A DNA stretch of 64,000 nucleotides from NCBI RefSeq assembly GCF_003570885.1, contig NZ_QXJC01000001.1, forward strand, positions 620,001-684,000. The letters are read 5' to 3'. This stretch comes from Simplicispira hankyongi. Lineage in GTDB: Bacteria; Pseudomonadota; Gammaproteobacteria; Burkholderiales; Burkholderiaceae_C. Positions 17,506 through 25,407 of the stretch are shown here, piece by piece (the stretch's first letter is position 1; each line of letters begins with the position of its first letter). The position numbers were made by a program, and so were the translations under genes. Under the pieces are notes generated by a model that did not search any database, was not told the DNA's origin, and was given only the letters and a program-made list of their open reading frames with translations.

Positions 17506-18702
17506 TTACAGGGCACGCGCCAGGCGCGCCACGCCTTCGCGAATCTTGTCCGCGTCGGCGGTGGCGAACGACAGGCGCAGCGTGGCGTTGTCGGGCTGGG
17601 AGCAGAAGAATGGCGCGCCCGGCACAAAAGCCACGCCTTTTTCAATGGCGCGCTTGGCAAACACATTGCCATCGGCCACCTTGCCGCCCGCTCCCGTCAG
17701 CCGCGCCCAGACAAACAGGCCGCCTTGGGGCTGCACGAACGCGATGGCATCGCCCAGCTCCTTGCGCAGCGCATCGCCCATGGCCTGTGCGCGTTCGGCG
17801 TACACCGCGCGCACCCTGGCCAGCGTGGCCGGCATGCGGCCGGCCTTGAGGTACTGCGCCGCCGTGGCCTGGGCAAACGTGCTGGTGTGGGCATCGCTGA
17901 ACTGCTTGCACATGGTGGCCTTGGCCAGCAGCTCGGGCGGGGCAATCATCCAGCCCACACGCAAGCCGGGCGAGAGCACCTTGCTCAAGGAACCGCAATG
18001 CACCAGCAGCTCGCGGCTGCCGGGCACCTGGGCAGAGAGCGCCAACAGGCTGGGCGGCGGTGCCTCGCCGAAATACAGGTCGCCATAGGGGTCGTCTTCC
18101 ACCACCAGGGTGTTGTACTTGACGGCCAGTTCCAACACCTTCTTGCGGCGCTCCAGCGGCAGCAGCGCACCGCTGGGGTTGCCAAAGGTGGGAATCAGGT
18201 AAACAAACTTCGGTTGGTGTTCGGCGATGAGCTGCTCCAGCACATCGGTCTGCACGCCATCGCCATCAATGGGCGCGCTGATGAGTTCGGCACCGTACAG
18301 GCGAAAACACTGGATGGTGGCCAGAAAGGTCGGGCCTTCGACAATGACCTTGTCACCGGGGCTGATCAGCGTCTTGCCCAGCAAATCGAGTGCCTGCTGG
18401 CTGCCGGTGGTGACGATGAGGTTCTCGGGCGCGATATCCTGCGCGCCCTTGCTGGCCATGAAGGCGGCAAGCTGCTCGCGCAGCGGCTGGTAGCCCTCGG
18501 TGGCGCCGTACTGCAGCGCCGCGCCGGGCTCTTCATCCAGGGCTGCGTTGCTGGCGGCGCGAATGCCGTCCACGTCGAACATGGCACTGTCGGGGAACCC
18601 CCCGGCAAAGCTGATGATGCCGGGCTTGCCCAGCAGCTTGAAAAGCTCGCGGATGGCAGAGGTTTCAACGTTGTTCAGGCGGTCGGCAAATTGCAATGGC
18701 AT
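17506..18702 (-). CDS. PLP-dependent aminotransferase (class I/II, 2-aminoadipate type)
   Basis: A 398-residue fold-type I aminotransferase. The PLP lysine is in GSLSKVLSPGLRVGW; the cofactor-binding YGATEGYQPLREQLA, VTTGSQQALDLLGK and PTFGNPSG segments are present, as is VVEDDPYGDL. The family includes LysN/2-aminoadipate and broad-specificity aromatic aminotransferases; the exact substrate cannot be read from sequence. I chose the ATG at 18702, which gives the usual MPLQFADRL start. Confidence 0.88.
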   Translation of the reverse strand: MPLQFADRLNNVETSAIRELFKLLGKPGIISFAGGFPDSAMFDVDGIRAASNAALDEEPGAALQYGATEGYQPLREQLAAFMASKGAQDIAPENLIVTTGSQQALDLLGKTLISPGDKVIVEGPTFLATIQCFRLYGAELISAPIDGDGVQTDVLEQLIAEHQPKFVYLIPTFGNPSGALLPLERRKKVLELAVKYNTLVVEDDPYGDLYFGEAPPPSLLALSAQVPGSRELLVHCGSLSKVLSPGLRVGWMIAPPELLAKATMCKQFSDAHTSTFAQATAAQYLKAGRMPATLARVRAVYAERAQAMGDALRKELGDAIAFVQPQGGLFVWARLTGAGGKVADGNVFAKRAIEKGVAFVPGAPFFCSQPDNATLRLSFATADADKIREGVARLARAL

Positions 18703-18792
18703 GGTGGGGTTCCGTAAAGTCTGGGCGCAATTGTCCCAAAACCGCAAGCGGTTTTCCTGCGTTTACGCCGCACGCACCGTAGACTGCCGGCC

Positions 18793-19056
18793 ATGCCCAT
18801 CGAACTGCCCAAAGAGACCCGAACCGCTGCCATTGCCTCCATCGAGCGCTACTTCTCGGAAGAACACGGCGAGCGCATCGGCAACATGGCCGCAGGCGCC
18901 TTGCTGAACTTCTTCCTCGCCGAGATTGGCCCCGCGGTCTACAACCTGGCGGTGGCGCAGGCGCAGGAGCGCATGCAGGCGCGGGTGGCGGAACTCGACA
19001 TCGAACTGCAGGAAGACGCGTTCACCTGGTGGCACCGCAGCGCGGCGAAACGCTGA
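18793..19056 (+). CDS. DUF2164 family protein
   Basis: An 87-residue acidic protein (MPIELPKETRTAAIASIERYF, then IGNMAAGALLNFFLAEIGP) matching the small DUF2164 family of unknown function. It is divergent from the aminotransferase. No membrane segment or metal motif is apparent. Confidence 0.8.
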   Translation: MPIELPKETRTAAIASIERYFSEEHGERIGNMAAGALLNFFLAEIGPAVYNLAVAQAQERMQARVAELDIELQEDAFTWWHRSAAKR

Positions 19057-19091
19057 GGCGCGGCGCACACCGCACGCCGCCTTCGAGCCAC

Positions 19092-19928
19092 TCACGCCGG
19101 CCGTTTTGGTGCCAGCACCACCAGCGCAATGCCGCCCAGGATGGCCAGGCCCGTCCAGCTCAGGCGCTGCGTCCAGGCTTCCCCCAGCAGCAGCGTGCCG
19201 CCCAGTGCCGCCAGCATCGGCACGCTCAGCTGCACCGAGGCGGCAGCGCTGGAGCGCAAGCGCGGCAACACGGTGTACCAGACGATGTAGCCCAGACCCG
19301 AGGTAACGGCCCCCGAACACAGAGCGTAGACCAGCCCGGCACCACTCACCGACAACTGCGTGGCGCACACGGCGACCAGCAGCGCGGCAAACGGGACAGC
19401 CCGCACGAAATTGCCCGCCGTCGCCGCGCCGGGATCCAGCGCCTGCTTCCCATACAGCGAATACGCTCCCCAGCCCACGCCGGCCGCGAGCATGAGCGCC
19501 GCGCTGCCGGGCGACGGCGCGCTCAAACCCGGCAGCAGCAGTGCCACCAAGCCGCCCATGGCGAGCACCAGCCCGCACCACTGGCGGGGCAACAGGCGCT
19601 CGCCGCGCCACAGGCCCGCTCCCACCATGGTCGCCTGCACAGCGCCAAACAGCAGCAGGGCCCCCACACCCGTAGGCAGGCGAACGTAGGCAAACGAAAA
19701 CGCGGCCGCGTAGGCAAACAACCAAAAGGCTGGCACCCAGCCGCCCCGCGCGATGGGCGACACCTTGCGCACGCGCATCACCACCACCAGCATGGCGGCG
19801 CCGGAGGCCAGGCGGATGGCGGAAAAACTGGCCGGGTCGATGGAGCCGCTGGCCAGCGCCAGACGGCACAGCAACGAATTGGCGGCAAAGGCCAACATGG
19901 AAAGCAGGGTCAGGAGCACAAGGCGCAT
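19092..19928 (-). CDS. EamA/DMT-superfamily permease
   Basis: A 278-residue membrane protein with about ten segments arranged as two EamA repeats; the first begins LTLLSMLAFAANSLLCRLAL and the second includes LMLAAGVGWGAYSLYGKQAL. It probably exports a small metabolite. It is convergent with the DUF2164 gene and divergent from nth. Confidence 0.88.
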   Translation of the reverse strand: MRLVLLTLLSMLAFAANSLLCRLALASGSIDPASFSAIRLASGAAMLVVVMRVRKVSPIARGGWVPAFWLFAYAAAFSFAYVRLPTGVGALLLFGAVQATMVGAGLWRGERLLPRQWCGLVLAMGGLVALLLPGLSAPSPGSAALMLAAGVGWGAYSLYGKQALDPGAATAGNFVRAVPFAALLVAVCATQLSVSGAGLVYALCSGAVTSGLGYIVWYTVLPRLRSSAAASVQLSVPMLAALGGTLLLGEAWTQRLSWTGLAILGGIALVVLAPKRPA

Positions 19929-20068
19929 AGGACATCCAGGGGAAAACTGCTTGAAGCATACGGGCTCCGCGCGCGCGGCGCCGCTTGCAGCTTGGCCGCA
20001 AAGCCGTGCGGCGCCCCGATCCCGCCTCTTCTATAGTGGCCGGGCTGCCCATCCAACAAGCGCCACCC

Positions 20069-20707
20069 ATGAAAACCGCACTGATCCCACCCTTTTTTGC
20101 TGCATTGCAGGCAGCCAACCCCGAGCCGCGAACCGAGCTGGAGTACAGCAGCCCGTTCGAACTGCTGGTTGCCGTGCTGCTTTCCGCCCAGGCCACCGAC
20201 GTGGGCGTGAACAAGGCCACGCGCAGACTGTTCCCCATAGCGAACACGCCGCAAGCCATTCTTGATCTGGGGCTGGAGGCGCTGGAGGAGCACATCAAGA
20301 CCATCGGCCTGTACCGCAGCAAGGCCCGCCACCTGATGCAGACCTGCCAGATGCTGGTCGAGCAACACGGCGGCCAGGTGCCCGACACGCGCGAAGCCCT
20401 CGAGCAGCTCCCCGGCGTGGGCCGAAAGACCGCCAACGTGGTGCTCAACGTGGCCTTTGGCCAGCCCACCATGGCGGTGGACACACACATCTTTCGCGTC
20501 AGCAACCGCACAGGCCTGGCGCCGGGCAAAACGCCGCTGGCGGTAGAGCAGCAACTGCTCAAACGTGTACCGCCCGAATACGCCGTAAATTCGCACCATT
20601 GGCTGATTCTGCTGGGCCGCTACGTCTGCCAGGCGCGCAAGCCGCGCTGCTGGGAATGCCTGGTTGCACCGTATTGCGACTACAAGCCCAAAACGCCACA
20701 CCCCTAA
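20069..20707 (+). CDS. nth: Endonuclease III
   Basis: A 212-residue DNA glycosylase/AP lyase for oxidised pyrimidines. The helix-hairpin-helix with the catalytic Lys is LPGVGRKTANVVLN; the catalytic Asp is in AVDTHIFRVSNR; the C-terminal 4Fe-4S ligands follow the C-x6-C-x2-C-x5-C spacing (CQARKPRCWECLVAPYC). The ATG at 20069 gives the family's normal length. Confidence 0.95.
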   Translation: MKTALIPPFFAALQAANPEPRTELEYSSPFELLVAVLLSAQATDVGVNKATRRLFPIANTPQAILDLGLEALEEHIKTIGLYRSKARHLMQTCQMLVEQHGGQVPDTREALEQLPGVGRKTANVVLNVAFGQPTMAVDTHIFRVSNRTGLAPGKTPLAVEQQLLKRVPPEYAVNSHHWLILLGRYVCQARKPRCWECLVAPYCDYKPKTPHP

Positions 20708-20716
20708 GGTCGGCGC

Positions 20717-20760
20717 ATAGCTATGTATTTTGTAGCTATAAGTTCTTTATTTGTAAGCGG
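20717..20760 (-). repeat. Dispersed palindromic repeat, degenerate copy C
   Basis: In reverse orientation this reads CGCTTACAAATAAAG, then a TATAGCTAC segment. The left third of the element is poorly conserved. It lies just after nth. The surrounding region to 20870 holds no gene. Confidence 0.5.
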
Positions 20761-20870
20761 TACGGCCCATAAACTTCCAAATATTGCGAAACGCTCCACC
20801 CCCAATAGCGTGCACGCCGCTGGCTATACTGAAATTCACCACCCGCCTGCGCACCCCACACTTTCTACGC

Positions 20871-22004
20871 ATGAATTCCCTTGATCCGCGTTCCCTGATT
20901 GCCATGGGCGGCTTCATGGCGTTGGTGATGGGATTGGTGCTGGGCTTCATGCGGCGCTACTACCCTCCCAGCATCCTGGGGCTGGGCTACTGGGCACTGG
21001 CACCCGCCGTCTGGCTGATTGCCACGGTTTTCTTCGCCGCCCCCGGTCCATGGCCTCAAGAAATGGGACGCTGGCTAGGCAACGGACTGATCTTGCTGGG
21101 TTTCGTCCTGTTCCATGTGGGCTGCCGCTGCTTCTTCGGTCAACCCGCCAAATGGCGCCGAATCGTGGTTGCATTCGCGCTGGTCATGCTGTGCCTGGCC
21201 TGGTTTACCGGGCCCGAGCCGTCCTACCGCATGCGCGTGGCCATTGTCACCGCAGCCATTGCCGTGGTCCACAGCAGCACGTTGGTGTTCCTCTGGCTGA
21301 GCGGCAACCGCAATTTCCCGGTGCGCATGGTGCAGGTGACCCTGGCGCTGCACCTGTGCGTGCTGCTGGTGCGGCTGCAAAGCGTACTTTCTGTACCCGA
21401 AGTTGGAGACCTGATGGACGCCTCCACCGTGCAGTCCTTCTACCTCGGCGCCTACGTGCTGGCCGTGCTGCTGCTTTCCATTGGCGCAGTGCTCATGGCC
21501 ACGGACCGTGTGCGCACCGAGCTGGAACACATGGCCACGCACGATGTGCTGACCGGCACGCTCAACCGCCGCGCCATTCTCGATTTCTGCGAGGACGAGC
21601 ACGAACGCAGCCTGCGCTACGGGCAGGCGTTCTCGCTGATGATGATCGACCTGGATCACTTCAAGGCCATCAACGACACCCACGGCCACCAGCACGGCGA
21701 CCGGGTACTGGCCCACTTTGCCGAATGCACCCGCGCCGCCCTGCGCCGCGCCGACCGCTTTGGGCGCTATGGCGGTGAGGAATTTCTGGTGCTGCTGCCC
21801 AACACCGCCACCGAAGCGGCGCTGCCCGTGGCAGAGCGCATTCGCACCGCACTGACCACTGGCCACGCACTTGACTGCACCGCCAGCATCGGCGTGACCC
21901 AATGGCGCGGCCCCGAAGACACGGTGGACGCCATGCTCGGCCGCGCCGACGCGGCGATGTATCAGGCCAAGGAACGGGGCCGCAACCAGACCTGCGCAGC
22001 CTGA
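20871..22004 (+). CDS. Membrane-anchored GGDEF diguanylate cyclase
   Basis: A 377-residue protein: about 200 residues with six or seven membrane segments, then a GGDEF domain (HDVLTGTLNRRAILDF, MMIDLDHFKAINDTHGH, GRYGGEEFLVLL). An RxxD I-site (RRAD) sits five residues before GGEEF. The sensor part does not match a named input domain I can identify. The ATG at 20871 opens just before the first membrane segment. Confidence 0.88.
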   Translation: MNSLDPRSLIAMGGFMALVMGLVLGFMRRYYPPSILGLGYWALAPAVWLIATVFFAAPGPWPQEMGRWLGNGLILLGFVLFHVGCRCFFGQPAKWRRIVVAFALVMLCLAWFTGPEPSYRMRVAIVTAAIAVVHSSTLVFLWLSGNRNFPVRMVQVTLALHLCVLLVRLQSVLSVPEVGDLMDASTVQSFYLGAYVLAVLLLSIGAVLMATDRVRTELEHMATHDVLTGTLNRRAILDFCEDEHERSLRYGQAFSLMMIDLDHFKAINDTHGHQHGDRVLAHFAECTRAALRRADRFGRYGGEEFLVLLPNTATEAALPVAERIRTALTTGHALDCTASIGVTQWRGPEDTVDAMLGRADAAMYQAKERGRNQTCAA

Positions 22005-22072
22005 AGCTGGCGTGCTGCGGCGCCCCGCGCACCGGCCTTTGAGCAGGTTCACGGGCCTCTTGCCAAACAAAA

Positions 22073-22088
22073 CTGTATACATATACAG
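22073..22088. promoter_or_regulatory. LexA-type SOS box
   Basis: The 16-mer CTGTATACATATACAG is an almost ideal match to the proteobacterial LexA consensus (CTG, A/T-rich centre, CAG). It lies 52 bases before the VOC-protein start and is followed by a small GTGCA/TGCAC inverted repeat. No usual SOS gene is adjacent. Confidence 0.75.
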
Positions 22089-22139
22089 TATCGGTGTGCA
22101 ACGTATGCACGACCCTAACCACCCCACAGGAGCCACCCC

Positions 22140-22553
22140 ATGCTTGACCACATGACCTTCCGCGTCACCGACATCCAGCGCGCCAAGGCGTTTTACGGCG
22201 CCGCCCTCGCGCCCCTGGGCTACAGCGTTTCTTTCGAAGGAAACTACGGCATGAACATCCTCGGGTTCGCCTACCCCGACCCGGCGGAGCCCGACGGCAA
22301 AAAGGCCGACGTGTGGTTCATCGACGGCCCCTCGCCCTACGGCGGCCCGCCGGCCACCACAGGCTGCCACCTGGCCTGGAAGGCCCAGACCCGCGCCCAA
22401 GTGGATGCTTTTTACGCCGCCGCCATCGCCGCCGGCGGCAAGGACAACGGCGCCCCCGGCCTGCGCCCCGACTACCACCCCCACTACTACGGCGCTTTCG
22501 TCATCGACCCTGAAGGCAACAACATCGAGGCGGTGTGCCATTTGGCGGAGTAG
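22140..22553 (+). CDS. VOC (glyoxalase/bleomycin-resistance) superfamily protein
   Basis: A 137-residue single-domain VOC protein: MLDHMTFRVTDIQRAKAFY at the start with the first metal His, HLAWKAQTRAQVDAFY in the middle, and GAFVIDPEGNNIEAVCH at the end. These proteins usually bind a divalent metal and act as lyases, isomerases, dioxygenases or antibiotic-binding proteins. No substrate can be deduced. A LexA box lies just upstream. Confidence 0.88.
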   Translation: MLDHMTFRVTDIQRAKAFYGAALAPLGYSVSFEGNYGMNILGFAYPDPAEPDGKKADVWFIDGPSPYGGPPATTGCHLAWKAQTRAQVDAFYAAAIAAGGKDNGAPGLRPDYHPHYYGAFVIDPEGNNIEAVCHLAE

Positions 22554-22751
22554 GCGGGGCACGGTGCCTTGGCGTTGCTGGGCGGGAAATTTTGGATATC
22601 AATTAGCCAATACCGCCCGTCCATGTTGCGTTATGAGCTCTTACTCTAATAGCATTCACGTCGACCAAAAAGGCGCTCGACTTGATAAACCACGCTCTCC
22701 TGGCTGAACAGCCTCGCACCTTTTCTTCAGGCTCTTCTTCATCGCACACAG

Positions 22752-22770
22752 TACGGCAATGCCGTATAAT
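22752..22770 (+). promoter_or_regulatory. Promoter with overlapping operator of the toxin-antitoxin genes
   Basis: A perfect inverted repeat TACGGCA-A-TGCCGTA (22752-22766) overlaps a consensus -10 TATAAT (22765-22770). The GTG start of the toxin gene is at 22776, so the predicted transcript begins at or next to the start codon. The operator is probably bound by the antitoxin or the toxin-antitoxin complex. No strong -35 element is visible. Confidence 0.6.
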
Positions 22771-22775
22771 CCTAA

Positions 22776-23090
22776 GTGAAAACTGTTGCCGAAACTGCCA
22801 TCTTCCAGCGCTACGCCAGCGAAGCCTGGTCAGACGCCGAACGCGTTGAGTTCATCAACTGGATCGCCGCCAACCCCGACGCCGGAGATGTGATCCGAGG
22901 CAGCGGCGGCTGCCGAAAGGTACGCTGGACTTCCGCTGGGCAAGGCAAACGCGGCGGCGCCAGGGTGATTTATTTCAACGCGAGCACGGAGACCATTTGG
23001 CTCTTGATCGTTTACAAGAAAGCCAAGTTCGACAACCTCCCCACATCCTTCCTGGCGCAGTTGAAGCAAGGAGTCGAAGATGCCCACTGA
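22776..23090 (+). CDS. RelE/HigB-like toxin
   Basis: A 104-residue toxin-like protein. It matches the HigB-2/RelE group: WSDAERVEFINWIAANP, then GDVIRGSGGCRKVRW and GARVIYF. Such toxins cleave mRNA at the ribosome. The start is a GTG that fits the family's N-terminus, and no Shine-Dalgarno is present because the -10 box is only 5 bases upstream. It overlaps the antitoxin gene by 11 bases, in the toxin-first order usual for higBA. Confidence 0.85.
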   Translation: MKTVAETAIFQRYASEAWSDAERVEFINWIAANPDAGDVIRGSGGCRKVRWTSAGQGKRGGARVIYFNASTETIWLLIVYKKAKFDNLPTSFLAQLKQGVEDAH

Positions 23091-23361
23091 AATCGAAAAA
23101 TTCCAACGCGATCTGCTGGAGTCCGTCCAGCAAATGAAACGTGGCGAAGCCGCCCGCACCACCCAAGTCAAGCTGCCGGTGGCTGCGGAGGCACGCGCAA
23201 AAATGGGGCTGTCCCAGCAAGCGTTTGCATTGCTTCTGGGCGTTTCGGCGAGAACATTGCAAGACTGGGAGCAGGGCCGCCGCTCGCCTACGGGCGCGGC
23301 GAAGACATTGCTCCGTGTGGCCGTTGCACACCCGGAGGTTTTGCAAGAGTTGCGCGTGTAG
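23080..23361 (+). CDS. HigA-like antitoxin (XRE helix-turn-helix)
   Basis: A 93-residue antitoxin with a C-terminal XRE-type helix-turn-helix (MGLSQQAFALLLGVSARTL, then WEQGRRSPTGAAKTLLRV). It should neutralise the toxin encoded upstream and repress their shared promoter. Seven bases after its stop begins a sequence that resembles an integron attC site. Confidence 0.85.
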   Translation: MPTEIEKFQRDLLESVQQMKRGEAARTTQVKLPVAAEARAKMGLSQQAFALLLGVSARTLQDWEQGRRSPTGAAKTLLRVAVAHPEVLQELRV

Positions 23362-23367
23362 AGCGAT

Positions 23368-23407
23368 GCCCAACAGGCATTTCACGCAGAGCCCTTAAAC
23401 GTTAGCC
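23368..23407 (+). other. attC-like site after antitoxin gene
   Basis: GCCCAAC (23368-23374) fits the R'' core RYYYAAC, and CCCTTAAACGTTAGCC ends in GTTAGCC (23401-23407), close to the R' core GTTRRRY with one mismatch. The site starts just after a stop codon and ends 10 bases before the next ATG, as in integron cassettes. At about 40 bases it is shorter than most attC sites, and internal pairing is weak. Confidence 0.4.
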
Positions 23408-23417
23408 CCTCAAGACG

Positions 23418-24131
23418 ATGAACGCACTTCCACCAGAACAACTCCTAGCAGAGGTCGAGGACGTTTTGCGCACAATGCCAGAGCGCAAAACTATCCGCCA
23501 TGAACTGCCGGAAAACTACGCTTGGTTTGGACGTGCAGCCGCTCTTGTCGCTCAGTGGAACTCGGTAAAGTCAGTAGAGTTTGATGTGTGCGTTCGGCAA
23601 ATACATAGCTTCATGGCAATGGATGCAAGTCAGGCGCTCGGCGGCATACTCACGCTACTTCAACAGGCTCGGCACGACCTTCGACTAAAGGCTGTTGGGC
23701 CGCTCACTGTTGCCATAGACAAAGGAAGCGTCTTTGACTATTTCGACGAAGTACGAAAACTAATCGAAGAAGCACAAACCGATCTACTTTTCGTCGACCC
23801 CTACCTAGATGCGGAGTTCGTTTCCAGGTACCTTCCGTTCGTAAGGTCTGGAGTAGCCATTCGTCTTCTAGGAAAAGAGAAAATGCCCACACTGGTACCA
23901 GCGGTGCAGGCATTCGCGCAACAAAACAGCGTAAACATACAAGTCCGTGCAGCAACCGCGCTGCATGACCGATTCGTCTTTATTGACAAGAAATCATGCT
24001 ATCAATCAGGGGCCTCATTCAAAGATGGCGCAAAGAAGGCTCCAACAAGTCTGGCGCAAGTTAACGATGCTTTCGCTCCAATTCAAACAACTTATGAAAC
24101 GTCGTGGAGCACCGCTCAGGTTCACATTTAG
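23418..24131 (+). CDS. Unknown protein with phospholipase-D-like C-terminal domain
   Basis: A 237-residue protein of unknown function. The first 90 residues are mainly helical and unrecognised. The second half looks like one phospholipase-D-type lobe: DLLFVDPYLDAEFVSRYLPF, then HDRF (His about 183) in LHDRFVFIDKK, followed by GASFKDGAKK (about residues 198-207). The HxK of classical enzymes is replaced by HDR, a variant seen in bacterial PLD-like proteins of unknown role. Base composition is visibly more A/T-rich than in neighbouring genes. It lies between two attC-like sequences, so it may be a mobile gene cassette. Defence or nuclease roles are only guesses. Confidence 0.7.
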   Translation: MNALPPEQLLAEVEDVLRTMPERKTIRHELPENYAWFGRAAALVAQWNSVKSVEFDVCVRQIHSFMAMDASQALGGILTLLQQARHDLRLKAVGPLTVAIDKGSVFDYFDEVRKLIEEAQTDLLFVDPYLDAEFVSRYLPFVRSGVAIRLLGKEKMPTLVPAVQAFAQQNSVNIQVRAATALHDRFVFIDKKSCYQSGASFKDGAKKAPTSLAQVNDAFAPIQTTYETSWSTAQVHI

Positions 24132-24138
24132 TGCCAGG

Positions 24139-24160
24139 GTCTAACTGACGGTTCAACTCG
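24139..24160 (+). other. Left half of an attC-like site
   Basis: Eight bases after the stop of the PLD-like gene, GTCTAAC is followed by a 5-base spacer and GTTCAACTC. This matches the R''-L'' half of attC sites such as those of aadA cassettes. I cannot find the expected GTTRRRY right half before cobT, so the site is incomplete or decayed. The rest of 24161-24336 holds no gene; a GCCCAAC occurs again at 24224-24230. Confidence 0.4.
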
Positions 24161-24336
24161 GACACCAACACTCGCCATGGATTCACCATTTTCATGGCCA
24201 GTGATCCTGCGAAGCAGAGTGGTGCCCAACATACAACGCCATTTCGCGCCAGCTCTGCCTCTCCCACACCGCGCAGATCCACAGCCAAATCGCCTTGCAG
24301 CGCATACGCAACAGGCGGCAACACCAAGGCTGCCCC

Positions 24337-25407
24337 TCACGCTGCAGCGCTTTGCTCCGACACCCCCGCCGCCTCAAAGCTAGCCATCTCACGCAAGATG
24401 GCGCAGGCCGATTGCAGCAGCGGCCAGGCCAGCGCGGCGCCGGAGCCTTCGCCCAGGCGCAAGCCCAGATCCAGCAGCGGCTCGGCCTGCATTTGCGCGA
24501 GCATGAGCTGGTGGCCGCGCTCGCCCGAGCGGTGGGCGAACACGCAGCGTTGCAGCACATGGGGCTGCAGGCGGCTGGCGACGAGCACGGCGGCGCTGGT
24601 GATGAAGCCGTCCACCAGGATCACGCGGCGCTCCTGCGCGGCCTGCAGCACGGCGCCGACCATGGTGGCCACCTCGTAGCCGCCCAGGGCGGCCAGGGCT
24701 TCGAGCGGCGTGGTGGTGGCGGCGTTGGCGTCCAGCGCCTGTTGCAGCACGGCGCGCTTGCGCTCGATACCTGCGGCATCGAGCCCGGTGCCCGCGCCCG
24801 TCACCTCGGCCAGCGGCAGGCCCGCCAGGCGCGCCAGTAGCAGCGATGCCACCGAGGTGTTGGCAATCCCCATCTCGCCCAGCAAAAGCGCGTTGCCCGG
24901 CAGCCCACGCACCACCTCCACACCGTTGGCCAGCGCCTGGGCACATTGCTCCGCACTCATCGCCGGGCCGACCGACGCATCCTGCGTGCCAGGCGCCACC
25001 TTGCGCAGCAACAGGCGCGGCTGACCGGGCGCGGCGTCGCGCGCCGCGATGGGCTTGGCCACACCACAGTCCACCACTGTGAGGCCCAGGCCATGCTGGC
25101 GCGCGAGCACACTCACGGCTGCGCCACCGGTCAGAAAGTTCTCCACCATCTGCCAGGTCACATCGCTCGGGAACGCCGAGACACCACGCGCTGCCAGGCC
25201 ATGGTCGCCCGCACACACCAGCATCTGGGGGGCATTCAGCACGGGGGATTCGGTGCCCAGAATCACACCCAGGCGCAGCGCCAGGCGCTCCAGCAGGCCC
25301 AGCGAGCCCAGGGGCTTGGTCTTGTGGTCAATGATGTGCTGCAGGCGGCTGGCCAACGCGGCATCATGCAGGTCAGCAACGGATGGAAGTACGAAAGGTG
25401 ATGTCAT
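24337..25407 (-). CDS. cobT: Nicotinate-nucleotide:dimethylbenzimidazole phosphoribosyltransferase
   Basis: A 356-residue CobT that makes alpha-ribazole phosphate for the lower ligand of cobalamin. Family segments are clear: KTKPLGSLGLLERLA, VCAGDHGLAARGVSAFPSDVT, GEMGIANTSVAS, GAGTGLD, and the C-terminal RLGEGSGAALAWPLL containing the catalytic Glu. The ATG at 25407 overlaps the divergent methyltransferase start. It is the last gene of the cobalamin block. Confidence 0.95.
   Translation of the reverse strand: MTSPFVLPSVADLHDAALASRLQHIIDHKTKPLGSLGLLERLALRLGVILGTESPVLNAPQMLVCAGDHGLAARGVSAFPSDVTWQMVENFLTGGAAVSVLARQHGLGLTVVDCGVAKPIAARDAAPGQPRLLLRKVAPGTQDASVGPAMSAEQCAQALANGVEVVRGLPGNALLLGEMGIANTSVASLLLARLAGLPLAEVTGAGTGLDAAGIERKRAVLQQALDANAATTTPLEALAALGGYEVATMVGAVLQAAQERRVILVDGFITSAAVLVASRLQPHVLQRCVFAHRSGERGHQLMLAQMQAEPLLDLGLRLGEGSGAALAWPLLQSACAILREMASFEAAGVSEQSAAA

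Noticed and set aside
19929-20068. Possible small gene between the DMT permease and nth
   Set aside because: Only short frames without a start site or family pattern.
21075-22562. A 495-residue open frame opposite the membrane GGDEF and VOC genes
   Set aside because: It spans two unrelated plus-strand genes and an SOS box, and is His/Gly/Val-rich without recognisable domains.
22600-22640. Third attC-like boundary before the toxin-antitoxin genes (GTTATGA)
   Set aside because: It does not fit GTTRRRY and no partner core could be found.
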